Positions 36,253-47,244 of a DNA stretch of 64,000 bases are shown here, one piece after another. Both the position numbers and the translations under genes were made by a program. Where the stretch lies: assembly GCA_003550325.1 (NCBI GenBank), contig QKWP01000631.1, positions 81,646 to 145,645 of the forward strand, read 5' to 3'. The stretch's first letter is position 1, and each line of letters begins with the position of its first letter. Source of the stretch: Gigaspora rosea. Lineage: Eukaryota > Glomeromycota > Glomeromycetes > Diversisporales > Gigasporaceae. The notes under the pieces were generated by a model that was not told where the DNA came from, ran no database searches, and saw only the letters and a list, made by a program, of their open reading frames with translations.

Positions 36253-36608
36253 TATGGGTTTTATAATTTATTGCACCTGCAATACATTGCACCCCTTCTA
36301 TTAATTAAAAAGGTTCCTTATGAAACCACCTTTGGAGTTCTAATAAAAAATACTCTGCGTAAAATTTTGGCATAAACTATACCCCTGCTCCATCCCAGGT
36401 CTTAACCCTAACCCTAATATTAATTAAATTTTATTTTTTGCTTTGATAAAAATTTCTTTAATTGTTTGTTACACAAAATCGATAATCCATATAGTTATAA
36501 TAGNTTAAATTTTATTTTTTGCTTTGATAAAAATTTCTTTAATTGTTTGTTACACAAAATCGATAATCCATATAGTTATAATAGGGGTGCAATATATTGT
36601 ACCGTGCA
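36253..36608. mobile_element. MITE with CCCTAAC core and artefactual duplication
   Basis: Ends GGGTTTTATAATTTATTGCA and, inverted, GGGATTTATAATTTATTGCA. The interior has CTTATGAAACCACCTTTGGA and TTAACCCTAACCCTAATA. An exact 80-base duplication (36424-36503 and 36505-36584) surrounds a single N at 36504, which looks like an assembly join rather than biology. Confidence 0.75.
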
Positions 36609-36639
36609 ATAAATTATAAATCCCATATATTATATTTTA

Positions 36640-37812
36640 ATTAAATATATATTTTTAATCAATATTATATATTTTATTATATATTATTATACATTTTTTA
36701 CGAAAAAATAAAAAAATAACAAAAAAAAATAAAAACAAAAAAAAATAATGAAAAACAAAAATGAAAAATAGTAATATTTTGAACCTTTTGCGCTTTGTTG
36801 CATAATGCTAGCTCTATACACTTATTTTTTTCACCCTGCAGTTAGCTATTATTTTTTTTCTTCTTTGTTTTAACTATAATATTTGCTTATATTTGCTTAT
36901 ATTTGCTACTTCCTAAAATAAAAAAAATGTCAAAAAAAAATAAACCCAAAAAAAACGAAAATAAAAAAAATAGTAATATTTTAAACTACTTTTATACTTT
37001 GTCGCATAATACTAGCTCTATATAGTCGCCTCTCTCTAATCCGAACCTCTCTAAACCGAACACTATTAAACTCTCTCTAAACCGAACAGAATCTCCTAGA
37101 ACATTTGTAAATTTTATTATAAAGTTTGGATAAACTATATATAACTTTTTGAAAACTGAACTTTTCCAAATTTTTGTATAGTAAAAAAAAGCAGTCCCGG
37201 CAGTTCGAATTAGAAAGAGTTGACTGTACACTTATTTTTCGTACTCTGTAGTTAGCTTTTATTTTTCTTTTTCGTTGTTTAACTATTATATTCGTTTGTA
37301 TTCACTAATATTCGCAACTTCCTAATAAGTATAAAAAAACAAACAAAAAACAAACCTGAAAAAATAACAAAAAAAACAAAAACAAAAAAAAATAAACTAT
37401 TATATTTGCTTATATTTCCTTATATTCGACTATATTTGCTCATATTTGTAATCTCCATTTTCCTAAAGTAAGAGTTGTGATCTTGCAATTCAGAAATTGG
37501 TGAAGGTTTTTACAAAGTGCCGGAATAAAATAAATTAATAAAAATAAAAAAAATAAAAAACAAAAAACATGAAATGAAAAATAAATAGAACAAAACCTTG
37601 CAAAAAACTTGCAAAAACTTGCAAAAACTTGCGTTCTTGAACTTTCGAAATTGCTAAAAAAAGTAGTTGTGTGTTCTTGCAAAGTGTCGAAAGTCTGAGT
37701 TGGTTTGCAATAAGTGCTAAAAAGTTATTGGATTTCTTGCAAAGTGCTAGTAGTAAAGTGTAAAAATAAAATAAAAAATAAAAAAAATATAAATAAAAAA
37801 AAAACAAAATGA
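36640..37812. repeat. rearranged relative of the 20-22 kb element
   Basis: The segments CTAGCTCTATACACTTATTT, GTTAGCTATTATTTTTTTTC and TTTGCAAAACTTGC-type match the reverse complement of 20940-21560. The block is partly tandemly duplicated (36809-36925 and 37010-37330). A pogo-like MITE (37023-37226) interrupts the second copy. The right edge runs into the assembly gap. No protein. Confidence 0.6.
37023..37226. mobile_element. pogo/Tigger-like MITE
   Basis: 204 bp with TA on both sides. Ends TAGTCGCCTCTCTCTAATCC and, inverted, CAGTCAACTCTTTCTAATTC, continuing to CGAAC. CAGTCRACTCTCTNTAATYCGAAC-like ends with TA target are characteristic of pogo/Tigger elements. The uninterrupted site is visible at 36809 (CTCTATACACTTA). 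Confidence 0.82.
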
Positions 37813-38252
37813 NNNNNNNNNNNNNNNNNNNNNNNNNNNNNNNNNNNNNNNNNNNNNNNNNNNNNNNNNNNNNNNNNNNNNNNNNNNNNNNNNNNNNNNN
37901 NNNNNNNNNNNNNNNNNNNNNNNNNNNNNNNNNNNNNNNNNNNNNNNNNNNNNNNNNNNNNNNNNNNNNNNNNNNNNNNNNNNNNNNNNNNNNNNNNNNN
38001 NNNNNNNNNNNNNNNNNNNNNNNNNNNNNNNNNNNNNNNNNNNNNNNNNNNNNNNNNNNNNNNNNNNNNNNNNNNNNNNNNNNNNNNNNNNNNNNNNNNN
38101 NNNNNNNNNNNNNNNNNNNNNNNNNNNNNNNNNNNNNNNNNNNNNNNNNNNNNNNNNNNNNNNNNNNNNNNNNNNNNNNNNNNNNNNNNNNNNNNNNNNN
38201 NNNNNNNNNNNNNNNNNNNNNNNNNNNNNNNNNNNNNNNNNNNNNNNNNNNN
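37813..38252. other. assembly gap (440 N)
   Basis: A run of 440 undetermined bases between low-complexity A-rich (left) and T-rich (right) DNA. Nothing can be said of its content. Confidence 1.
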
Positions 38253-38690
38253 TTTTTTTTTTTTTTTACCTGGTAATTTGGGTTAAAATTTTTGTAACAG
38301 GTATATAATCGTTAATCGTTAAAGATCTGTTAATCGTTATATATCATTTTAAATAATTACGATTATAATCAATTTATAGATATATAACGATTATAATATA
38401 TAAAATAATATATATTAATTATAGATATATATCGATTTTTAACCAGTTAATCGATATATATCGTTATTTTTAATTGATATAAAACGATTAACTGTTATAT
38501 ATCGATTAATATCTATATATAAAATTTCATAATAACTCCTGATCTGCTATATAACTATTGCGACATTTTTGATCATCTGCATAATTTTCAAATCTGTATC
38601 TATTACGACATTCCAATTGTATACACGATATCATTATTTTTAATTAATGCAGTAAATGCCAGTAAATATTATATAAAAATAGATTTTTAC
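38253..38690. repeat. AATCGTTA word array
   Basis: 38300-38520 is packed with AATCGTTAATCGTTA, TATATAACGATTATAA and AACGATTAACTGTTA words in both orientations, the same style as the word-array elements elsewhere. Ends and target duplication were not found; the gap may have removed the left end. Confidence 0.5.
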
Positions 38691-38694
38691 AAAA

Positions 38695-39010
38695 AAGTAA
38701 AGTTATTTGTCACATAAGTGACAACAGCTTATATATTACTGAACCAATCAGATTTTAGGATCTTGTATAATAATAACTCAATCAGAAAATTCAAAACAAA
38801 CGTTTGTTTTATAAAAAAACCAACAAAAATCGCTTATTACTCAAAATCTGCATAGGAAACCACCTTCTGTGCTTTAACAAAAAGTTTTCCTTTAGTGATT
38901 TTACTATATACTCCAAACTCTAACCCTAAACCCAGATGCTCACTCTAACTCTAAACTAACAAAAACTAAACTTTTTCGGTGCAGAGATGATCTACAGGTA
39001 ACATTATTAT
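38695..39010. mobile_element. degraded MITE with CCCTAAC core
   Basis: Contains GTTATTTGTCACATAAGTGA, ACCAATCAGATTTTAGGATC, ATAGGAAACCACCTTCTGTG, TTTAACAAAAAGTTTTCC and CTCTAACCCTAAACCC, in the same order as in the other core-bearing MITEs. The right terminus is not preserved. Confidence 0.55.
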
Positions 39011-39699
39011 ATGCATCATATATAATTTAATTATTTACAGAAAGGTACCCGGGTCAGGTATTGGCAGATCTAGATCAGTATTTAGCCCTAGCCCTAGGAT
39101 AAGTTGTATGTACGTACTGTACATATGTAAAATCCATGCATGTATTGCTTTATTAGATAGTATATTATCATATAAATGATATTAAATATTTGTTATTTCT
39201 ATAAGTTAAAAGACTGTTAAAAAATCAAAAGCAATTTGTATACATTTTTTTAAAGATTGCTTAAACATATATATAGATCATATAACTATTAATTATGTCA
39301 TAATAAAATTATAATTATATCGATCATATAACAAATAATCATATGTCATATGATTTTAATCATATGATTTATAATTTAACAACTATATGATTATAATCAT
39401 TTAAAAAAATTTATATAATATATAAATGGGCCAACACTGCATGATTCTGTTAAAAAGTATGGAAAGTAATTAGATATAGCATACAAACCTCAGAACTGCA
39501 GTATATAATTCTCTTTAATGATAGCTTACGTTTATGCACTTGCCTTTTGCTAATTAATAAAAGAATAGTATGCCACCATGCATTTTCATATTTTATTAAT
39601 TCCTCAATACTAGTATAATACTAGTACAATAATAGCAAATATAATACTCATCAAAAGAATTTAAATATACTGACTTACCAATTTACTGGGTGAAAATTA
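39011..39699. other. AT-rich spacer
   Basis: No gene recognised. 39040-39110 is less AT-rich (CCCTAGCCCTAGG, GTACCCGGGTCAGG). 39300-39410 has ATCATATGA/TCATATGATT words. Otherwise nothing. Confidence 0.35.
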
Positions 39700-40183
39700 A
39701 TGCTACTTTCACTCCAACCTTTAACGTTTCAACATTTGTTAAAATTTAAACAATCACAAACTGTTAAACAGCTACAAGGACCTAAACAAAAGTATGGTTT
39801 CAAAAAAGGCTATACCAAAAAAGCTCTTGATTTTGCAATTCGAGCTGAAAGAGTTGAAGAATTTGTTAGTCACTTGAAAAATTTCATTAAGGTGGTAAAA
39901 CATAATTTGGTTAGTTTACAAGACGGTACTAGTATTATAAGTATCAAAGATTCTTTACACATACCACACAAAGGACAACGACCAAATAGATATAAATCTA
40001 GTGGTGAAGCTTCAAAAAAAGCTCATCGTATCGTTCAAAGAGCTGATTAGAGCAATAAAGAGAAAATATGAACAGTAACCAAAGCTTTTAATGATAATGC
40101 TAGTACAGAAAAAAGTTTAGAAAATGTCATAAATACAAACAAGTTGGTCATTATGCACCAACATGCCCAAACATCACCAAATA
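39700..40183 (+). pseudogene. transposase C-terminal remnant with zinc knuckle
   Basis: A 116-codon frame (HIPHKGQRPNRYKSSGEASK) is followed, after stops and a frame change, by RKCHKYKQVGHYAPTCPN. The latter resembles a CCHC zinc knuckle (C-x2-C-x4-H-x4-C) with the second Cys replaced by Tyr. A basic RPxRYKS linker plus a terminal CCHC knuckle is usual at the end of fungal FAR1/MULE transposases, which is the favoured reading; other knuckle proteins cannot be excluded. Confidence 0.5.
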
Positions 40184-42473
40184 AAAGAAATGTGTAGCAT
40201 CAAAGCATGTTACTGCTAGTAACAAACAATATTTAATTTTAAAATTTAAAATAAGTTAATATGTAAATTTAAAAAAACTTGAACTTAAAGTTTATAGTAA
40301 ATTTATTGTTTTTATTATAAGTTTTATTATATATTAGTATGTACTCATATATAAAAACAGATATAACATCTTTTCTAGAACTTCAAATAATCTATATGAG
40401 CTTATATTTGGACATTATAGTAAATTTTTTTTGGTTAGCACTTTTATATTGGTATATATACTGTATATATAAACTATATTTTAAGTATTACATAAGACTT
40501 TTAAAGTTCTTTAACTTTTTTTGAAATACAATATTCTCTAAAAAAAACAAAGAGTAAATACTACATTTCCTAAATAGCTCATTTTAAATACAAAGTGAAT
40601 GACATTCTCAAACACAAATAAATCAGAAATCAATTTTTTAATTATGCCATTTTTTCGCCTAAAATTTAAATTTCAACTCCATTCATGTTCATAACAATAA
40701 ACAAGCCATCCTCTTTTACAACCAAAATTCTGAATCAAAATTCATTGAAGCTACGCGGGGATTAATACTAACCAACTGCATATACGGTAAATTATTGCGT
40801 GTGCATTTTTACTTATGATTTCACTGATAATATATTTTGAATGCCTCTTAGGCAAATTTATCAAGTCAGCTTAGCTAATAAGGAATCCTATAAATTCTTG
40901 TCCAGAATTTGGGAGATACTCCCTTTTTTTGAAAAGTTACGGCACATAAAACACTGATATATGGCATAACTATATCGATATGTTACAACAATATAGCAAA
41001 TATGAGTATTGCAACATGCTATATGAAAAGTTGCAATTAATTATAACTTAGTTGTGTTAAGCTTGTTCCTATGCTTTAAATTTTCTGCCGCATCGAATTC
41101 TCGAGTTTTCATATTTTTGAGGTTTTCCCACATATAGATCATCACGTTTTCGGATATGATTATGCATAAACTCGGTTTTAAATTATCGTTATCATTATAG
41201 AAATTAAAGGGATTATAGAGATGACACGGAAAAAGCTAATAACAGCATTGATCTATAAGAATTTTAGAATCCTGTGATTAGATTTTAGTGATTTTGGGCT
41301 TGTTAGAATCACCTTATTGAGGGGATTATTTGGTAATAAAATTATTTAAAATAGACCAGTATATTAAAAGACCCATATGATTAATTAGTAATGCATGACG
41401 TTAAATGTTTGATGGCTGTGGCTGACCGAGAACACATTCAATAAGTGTAATTTTGATATGATTATCTGGGTGACTCTTATATTTATATAATTTCTATGAA
41501 CACCTTGATTGTAATTTCCCAAACCAACATAACTGATAACTATTAAATACTGTATGATAGCTATTTATGGTGACAGATTTATTCCACAGAGAAGTCCAGC
41601 AAATTGAAAAAATATCGCAATTATCGGTGAAAACCAGTAATATGCACCCAAAAGCTGACAATTTATTATATTTAAGCTAATTTCTGTTATTTTAACATAT
41701 TATAAAATTTATCATATACGTTTACTGGGAAAAGTATTCTGAAAAAACGCGATAAGTATAATTAATGTTCATGGCTGTTGAGAATGGAAAAACGGGACAG
41801 ACAGTTTCCTTCTTCATTCCATGAAACTGTGTTGGTGCTATTGCGGACATTAAATTTCTTGTAATGACAATAGTTTTATATTTTAAAATCAGCTCTGGTC
41901 GTAACTAGTGATAAAGGTTGCATATTCAGTCTGAAGCGGATGTCGCAACCAGTCAAGCTAGATTAAGTCAAAAAAGTTACTTCAATATATAGTAATAATA
42001 ATATATTATATAGATAAGTATTTAAAATATTTAACTAATTTCTTTTTTTTTTTTTTTTTAAGGTATTATATAATATTTGTCATGACCCCTTACAACTAAT
42101 AGCATTTTTTTTTTAGATTTTTATTTTAGTGTAAACTAAGAAAAAATACAATTAAAACGTAAAGTTTTTTTAACAAGCAAAACTTGTCTGCTAGATGTTT
42201 AAGAGATAATTAATAAGCCAATTGTTTCGTTTTTTTTTTTTTAGATATTAAAAAGAAAAAAAACACAATGTTTATATAATAATTTAATGTTCAAATATGG
42301 CGAGACCTTAAAACGCTGCTTAATAAATTTTACTATCACTAACCTAGCAAAAAATTTCTTGATAATCATAATGATATGATAAAAAAATATAATAATTTCA
42401 TTTTATGTATATTAACATTAACTTTGACAAGGTTTTACATTCAAAAAAAAGTCGTTGTATCCTTTAAAAAAAA
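40184..42473. other. intergenic DNA with repeat fragments
   Basis: 40378-40560 matches the left end of the element at 30679 (AAATAATCTATATGAG, then ATTTGGACATTATAGTAAAT). 41230-41370 is a worn copy of the foldback arm found at 1390-2320 (GATTTTGGGCTTGTTAGAAT, ACCTTATTGAGG, GGTAATAAAATTATTTAAAA). 42055-42095 shows the TWA-MITE signature inverted (ATTATATAATATTTGTCATG then ACCCCTTA). 41380-42000 is less AT-rich but no reading frame of note was found. The right end should include the promoter of the gene at 42474. Confidence 0.45.
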
Positions 42474-43895
42474 ATGTCATCTTTTAATATTTCACGATTC
42501 ACTTCTACGAGTTCACGTCCAAAATATACATTTAAAAAAGTTACTAGTAGTAAAATAAATTTTATAGATGAGAATGAGGAAAATAGAACGAAAACGGTAG
42601 GAGATAACGTGGAAAGAGGTGAATAAACATGATAAGATAGGAGCCACTTCAAAATAAAAAATATTGTAAGAAAGATATGTGATATAAATTTTTTCTGTTT
42701 TCATGTACTTTTCAAGTAGATTCGTTTAATGACATAGTTGATATGATCCAAAACTCTGAACAGAAACATGAAGGTTCGACTTTTATTTTAGGGCAAATTA
42801 TTTCTCAAAATGAATTAGCACTAGCGCAATCAAATACCAAATATGATATTTTCGATGAGTTTTTAGAGCTTGGTATAAGAAATAGATCCGTCAATAAGTC
42901 AAAGAATGATGGAAAAATCAAGAAAAGACGTGGTGTTGGCGCAGATAACAATAATACGATTGTCGCAAGTGATAAAAATAGTAAGAAACAGGAAGTCGAG
43001 AATGACGATGTTGTACGAAAAGAAACCACCAGACGTGCTTTAAAGGACAAATCAAATAAAAAAGATGATGCTACAAATCAAATAAAAGAAAATCAGATAA
43101 AAGAAGTCGTTATTAGATCTGCTTTTGTATCTGAGAAAAATCGTGATAAAGACGTGTTGCAAAAGAATAAGGATTTAGAAAAAGACGAAAAGAGAGTCGA
43201 TTTCAAGATTTACGATGATACTAATGAACTTATCGTCAATTCTGCAACAGATCCTGGTGAGGTAAAGAATTATAAATCCAAGTTCATATGAATTTATGTA
43301 CAGTCATCCCTCTATATAATCATCATCATATAATCGCTTTATAAATTATTATTATTATTTTTTCAACACACCTATTAAAAGAAGTATGACTGTAATTACT
43401 CTTCGTAAATTATAAAAGTTTTTTTTTTTTTTTATCAAGTTGCAAGAACAAGATTATTTAAACGACACACATATTTCAGAAGACTGGCGTGATATGAATC
43501 CAATAATGACATCAACTCCCGTTAAAGTCACAATCGATTCGCAATATCACACAAATAATGTATCTTCAACATCACTTGAAGAAATTGGCAACATCTTACC
43601 GTCAGATGACGATGCAGAAGATAAAGAATCTTTGAAAAATCCACAAACAGTCGATTCCAGAAAAAAAGTTGAGAAACAATCAATAGGGTCACTTGAATCA
43701 AAGGGTGACCAAAATAGACAAGAAAACTTGGATTATGATTTGTCACCTGATCCGCTTACGCTTCTAATGCGACTGGAAGACCAGAGATTGCCACCACCAC
43801 CAAAAAGAGGATACCAGATTATAAAAAAGATCCTGGATAGACCATTAACACCAACTTCAGAGGTTGATGAATTGTCTGCTGCATATTATATGTAA
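42474..43895 (+). CDS. disordered protein of unknown function
   Basis: Not recognised. Three exons join in frame to 381 aa: 42474-42618, 42717-43261, 43440-43895, with donors GTGAAT and GTAAAG and acceptors TTTTCAAG and TTATCAAG. The start is the ATG giving MSSFNISRFTSTSSRPKYTF; nothing upstream shows an earlier exon. Residues 60-90 (IVDMIQNSEQ, TFILGQIISQNELALAQS) look helical and ordered; residues about 90-200 are lysine-rich with KKRR and RKETTRRALKDK, suggesting a nuclear signal; the rest is acidic, low complexity and predicted disordered, ending in a compact block (DPLTLLMRLEDQRLPPPPKR, then GYQIIKKILDRPLTPTSEVD). TP and SP sites suggest phosphorylation. A 92-bp MITE lies in intron 2. 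Coding character is supported by consistent phases and cleaner codon use than flanking DNA. Confidence 0.75.
43301..43392. mobile_element. pogo-like MITE in intron 2
   Basis: 92 bp, TA on both sides, ends CAGTCATCCCTCT and, inverted, CAGTCATACTTCT. It sits wholly in the second intron (43262-43439) of the disordered-protein gene. CAGTCATCCCTCTATATAAT resembles the pogo/Tigger terminal pattern and the MITE at 37023. Confidence 0.8.
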
Positions 43896-44146
43896 TGTAT
43901 AATAGATACGAATTATCTTATTTATTGTTGTAATGCTTGTATACATATAAGAAGCAATCATTATACGTATTTAATTGTTCAGCAATGTACTGTAACATAT
44001 ATTTAGATAAAAGCTGTAATCAAATGAAAAATTAAACATGTTAAAATGCTATATAAAAGTACATATCTTACTGCGCCATTATCAATTTCTTTCTATAACT
44101 AAGGGTACAGGAATGAAAATAAAAAAAATGACCCCGCATAATATGG

Positions 44147-44220
44147 GCCTCCATGGCGCAACCGGCTAGCGCGTTCGGCTGTTAACCGAAAGGATCCTGG
44201 TTCGAATCCAGGTGGGGGCG
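44147..44220 (+). tRNA. tRNA-Asn (anticodon GTT)
   Basis: A 74-base cloverleaf without intron. The acceptor stem is GCCTCCA paired with TGGGGGC, the discriminator is G, the D-arm is GCGC/GCGC, the anticodon stem is TTCGG/CCGAA with loop CTGTTAA (GTT, reading AAC and AAU), and the T-arm is CCTGG-TTCGAAT-CCAGG. Internal promoter boxes A (TGGCGCAACCGG) and B (GGTTCGAATCC) are present. All stems pair, allowing one G-T in the acceptor. Confidence 0.98.
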
Positions 44221-44232
44221 TGATCCTCCTCT

Positions 44233-44259
44233 GTTTTTTTTTTGTTTTTTTTTTTTTTT
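44233..44259 (+). terminator. RNA polymerase III T-run
   Basis: A long T tract 13 bases past the tRNA 3' end, the usual signal ending polymerase III transcription. Confidence 0.85.
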
Positions 44260-44995
44260 TATAATCAAATTCTCTTTAACGAGTTGGTGCCATTACCCGG
44301 AGAATAAGAAATGTATATTTGATATACTCAACTTACTCCATGAGATTTATGGAATGGAATAGGTTGTTGATTGTTTGAACACTACTTATTGTTAAAATTT
44401 TATCGTTAAAAAAAAAATAAATTAGTTCAGATCGTATTATATAAAACCATATACGGTAAGATCTTAACTAGAACGCTTTTCAAATTGCATTTTTATGCAT
44501 CACACGCAAAAACGGGAATCTGAGAATCGAGAATTTTGAATAGACTAGAAAATGCAACCATTAGCGTTAATAATCAATTTTTGTTCTTTAATACTATTTA
44601 TGCGTTTTCGAACTTTGAACGAAAATATCCCAACAATGGCCTGGTTAATTTAAAACTATTTTCGAATCCTATTAATCTGTAAAGATCGAAAATAGTTTTG
44701 AATATTGAAAAATAAACAGTATTAGTAAGATGTCTTCGTACAAAATGAGTAAAGTTAAAAAAAAAAAACCATTGTTGATCAACCACCTAAAGATCTAACA
44801 TAATAATATATATTGTATTAAAAAAACTATTATTTTTGATGGCAATTTGTAAAAAAATAAGGAATGTTTAGATTTTTGCATAATGGGTGTCTGTCGATTA
44901 CAATAATTTAAAAAGCGTTATCCCAACTTTCAGGAGATACTGTGCACATTGTTATATAGTATCGTTTTCACATTGTCGTATTGCGACCAAATAAA
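44260..44995. other. intergenic DNA
   Basis: No gene or inverted-repeat element recognised in about 735 bases. 44600-44760 has an open minus-strand frame (FNFTHFVRRHLTNTVYFSIF) without recognisable family. Confidence 0.4.
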
Positions 44996-44997
44996 AA

Positions 44998-45198
44998 ATT
45001 TTTTATGATGCAAGACATCTATACTCAACAGTTACACGAGGTGTTTCAATTTTTCAAATGGCTATAACTTCTTATCTAAGGGGTCTTAAAAAAATCTGAC
45101 CGGTAACTTTATAAAGCTATATCAGCTCTACATATATGCCAAATATTTGAAACACCTCGTGTAACTGTTGAGTATAGATGTCTTGCACCATACGAAAA
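44998..45198. mobile_element. MITE with 40-bp perfect inverted repeats
   Basis: The arms run GCAAGACATCTATACTCAAC then AGTTACACGAGGTGTTTCAA, and recur exactly inverted about 100 bases later. They extend outward imperfectly to TTTTTTATGATG/TTTTTTCGTATGGT. A worn copy is visible at 51225-51430 (AATTGAAACATGTTAAGTAT, TTTCTTGCACCATA). The perfect arms suggest a young insertion. Confidence 0.8.
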
Positions 45199-45294
45199 AA
45201 TTTCAGCAAAAAAAAAAAAACTATACAAAAGATAAGTTATTCTTTTATATCTTTACTGGAAATACTGTATATAGTATTATATAGTGCTATATAG

Positions 45295-45565
45295 TAAGGG
45301 ACATGTCAGATTAGTGATCCTCAACTTAATGTGCAAGATATTTCTACAAGTGATACAAATCACGTGTTAATAGTAATTATTTATTTGTTGTTTTATGTTC
45401 GCTAATAGCACGTGAAATTAGACCCACGTTAGGATTAGGGTTATAGTCGAGATAAGGTACAGTATGTTGTAAAGTAAAATTTAGCAAGGAATTTTTTGCT
45501 AGAGTGTAAAATGCGATTTCTTAGGCAAAATTTTAAGTTACTAGTGATCAGGACCACGAAAAAAT
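45295..45565. mobile_element. degraded MITE with inverted CCCTAAC core
   Basis: Carries the shared core in reverse orientation: GGATTAGGGTTATAG, AGTAAAATTTAGCAAGGAAT, TTTTTTGCTAGAGTG and TTTCTTAGGCAAAATTTT. Possible ends are near AGGGACATGTCAGATTAGTG and CACTAGTGATCAGGACC-like sequence but they match only loosely. Confidence 0.5.
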
Positions 45566-45723
45566 TTGGATATCAAATTGCTGATTTTTATTTTGATATT
45601 AGCAAATATTTGAAAAATATAGAGGTTTTTTTTATAAATTAAATCATAGTTTGACCTAAATGTAATTGTAATTATGTGATGTAAATGTTAAAAGGTAACT
45701 ATATATAAAAACAAATATAATTT

Positions 45724-46520
45724 TAGGGATTTATAATTTATTGCATAGTGAAATGTATTGCACCTAGGGATGGTAATTTGGTCCTAGGACTGTAAGTCCT
45801 ACCACACGGACCTAAGGACCAGGTCCTCATATAAAAAGTCCAAGAACTTATGTCCAACTTCTTGAACTTAGCTCTGATACCTTCTAACTAATTAAAATTC
45901 TTTGTTTTATTGTAAATACTAATTGGTTGAAAAGCATCTTTATTATGTAGTATAGTATTATAACTTGTATTAGTTTTATTAACATAGCATAAAATTGCAA
46001 AATTACTATATGTTGCAATATTAGTAGTATTCTTATTCTAATTATGATCTTTTATAGATTTGATTAGTTAAATTAAAATTTAGCATTTACTAATACTATA
46101 TATATTGCCATGTTTATTTGCAATAAAATATTATTGAAATGGCAAATTTTGTGCAACAAATAGAATAGCATATTAAGTAAAGTATGTCTAAGCTAATTCA
46201 TAGTATATATAGATATAGTATATCTGTCAATAGTTTAAATTGAATTAAACATATTTATTATTTTATTAATAATATATTTAAGTTCTAATATATTTTATAT
46301 TAGGACCTATTGCGGATCTATGAATCTAGGTTCTAAAATTAGAATCTAGTCTTTAAAGACCAGGTCCCAAAACCAGGTTCTAGAGTTCTATCCTAGACTT
46401 AAGGACTTTGCCATCTTTAATTGCACTTTTTATTAAAATTTATATAGATTAGGGTTAGATTAAAGTTAGATAGCATTAATAAGGATTAGGTTAGTATTAT
46501 ATTAGTTATATAGTGCAGAA
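45724..46520. mobile_element. MITE of the 36253 family, split by an hAT-like insertion
   Basis: GGGATTTATAATTTATTGCA at 45726 is the terminus of the family at 36253, here followed by ATTGCACC and interrupted by the element at 45765-46419; sequence resumes with ATTGCACTTTTTATTAAAAT and a diverged GATTAGGGTTAGATT core. The right terminus was not found. Confidence 0.6.
45765..46419. mobile_element. hAT-like element, GGTCCTAGGACC words
   Basis: 655 bp with ends TAGGGATGGTAATTTGGTCC and, inverted, TAAAGATGGCAAAGTCCTTA. Flanks are ATTGCACC (45757-45764) and ATTGCACT (46420-46427), a 7/8 match. Both subterminal regions are arrays of GGTCCTAGGACT, GACCAGGTCC and AAGTCC words. The middle is plain AT-rich DNA without coding capacity. 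Confidence 0.8.
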
Positions 46521-46660
46521 TAGCTAAAACTATTCAATTTTTATATATAAAATATAAAAATTGTTATAACTTAATAACAAATAAGTTTAACGATATCTGG
46601 TCTTACAGATTTGTTATTATTTGTCTAAGCTACAATTCTGTTAAAACAGATTTTTTCGAA

Positions 46661-46935
46661 AAAAGATCCGGGTGTCTGGACTGACCGCATAGGTAATGCA
46701 GACATCTAGCGAAATGGTTAAAAATCTAGGTGGGAAACTGAAGATCAGAGGGTTTAAATAGGCAATTCCCATAGTTGGGTTGCAGGTATAGCATCTAGTG
46801 TGAAACCTTCGGGCGGACCATTTAAATTAGACACCAAAAGTGAACGTGTGGCTAGTTGTACTCTTATCCATGTAGAATCCAGATGCATAAACTGAATAAA
46901 GTATATGCTCCAAAACAGACTTTGAAATCGAAAAA
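46661..46935 (-). repeat. dispersed repeat R1, partial copy
   Basis: Inverse copy of the first 270 bases of a moderately GC-rich repeat also present at 47245-47760 and, split, at 60565-64000. Diagnostic words are GTACAACTAGCCA, GCAACCCAACTATGAGAATT and GATGTCTGCATTACCTATG (all minus strand here). No protein or tRNA-like fold is evident, so class is unknown. Confidence 0.75.
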
Positions 46936-47244
46936 AAAAACAGATTTTTTATTTATTATAATTTTAAAAAGGTATAAGAGTTTAAAGTTTATATGTATTT
47001 GAAAATTCGCATTTTCTATATAAAAAAATAATTTAACCAATTTAAATTTTTTATATAAAATTAGCCAATCAAAATCGATTAATAATTGTAAATTTGGTAC
47101 TTCATATAAAAAATTGGATAGTTTTTGCTATTCTATACTATATAAATTTATGTAATATTATACAAATTATAAAATTTATAGTATTATATAAATTGTAGTT
47201 AAAGTTAGATTAGAGCTATACTATATTAGTTATATTCTTTTTTT
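46936..47244. other. AT-rich spacer between two R1 copies
   Basis: Very AT-rich with loosely inverted halves (TATATAAAAAATTGGATAG against AATTTTTTATATAAAATTAG). With the opposed R1 copies on each side, the whole 46661-47460 segment forms a large imperfect foldback. Confidence 0.5.

Noticed and set aside
37809-38276. Open frame across the run of N
   Set aside because: It is an artefact of undetermined bases.
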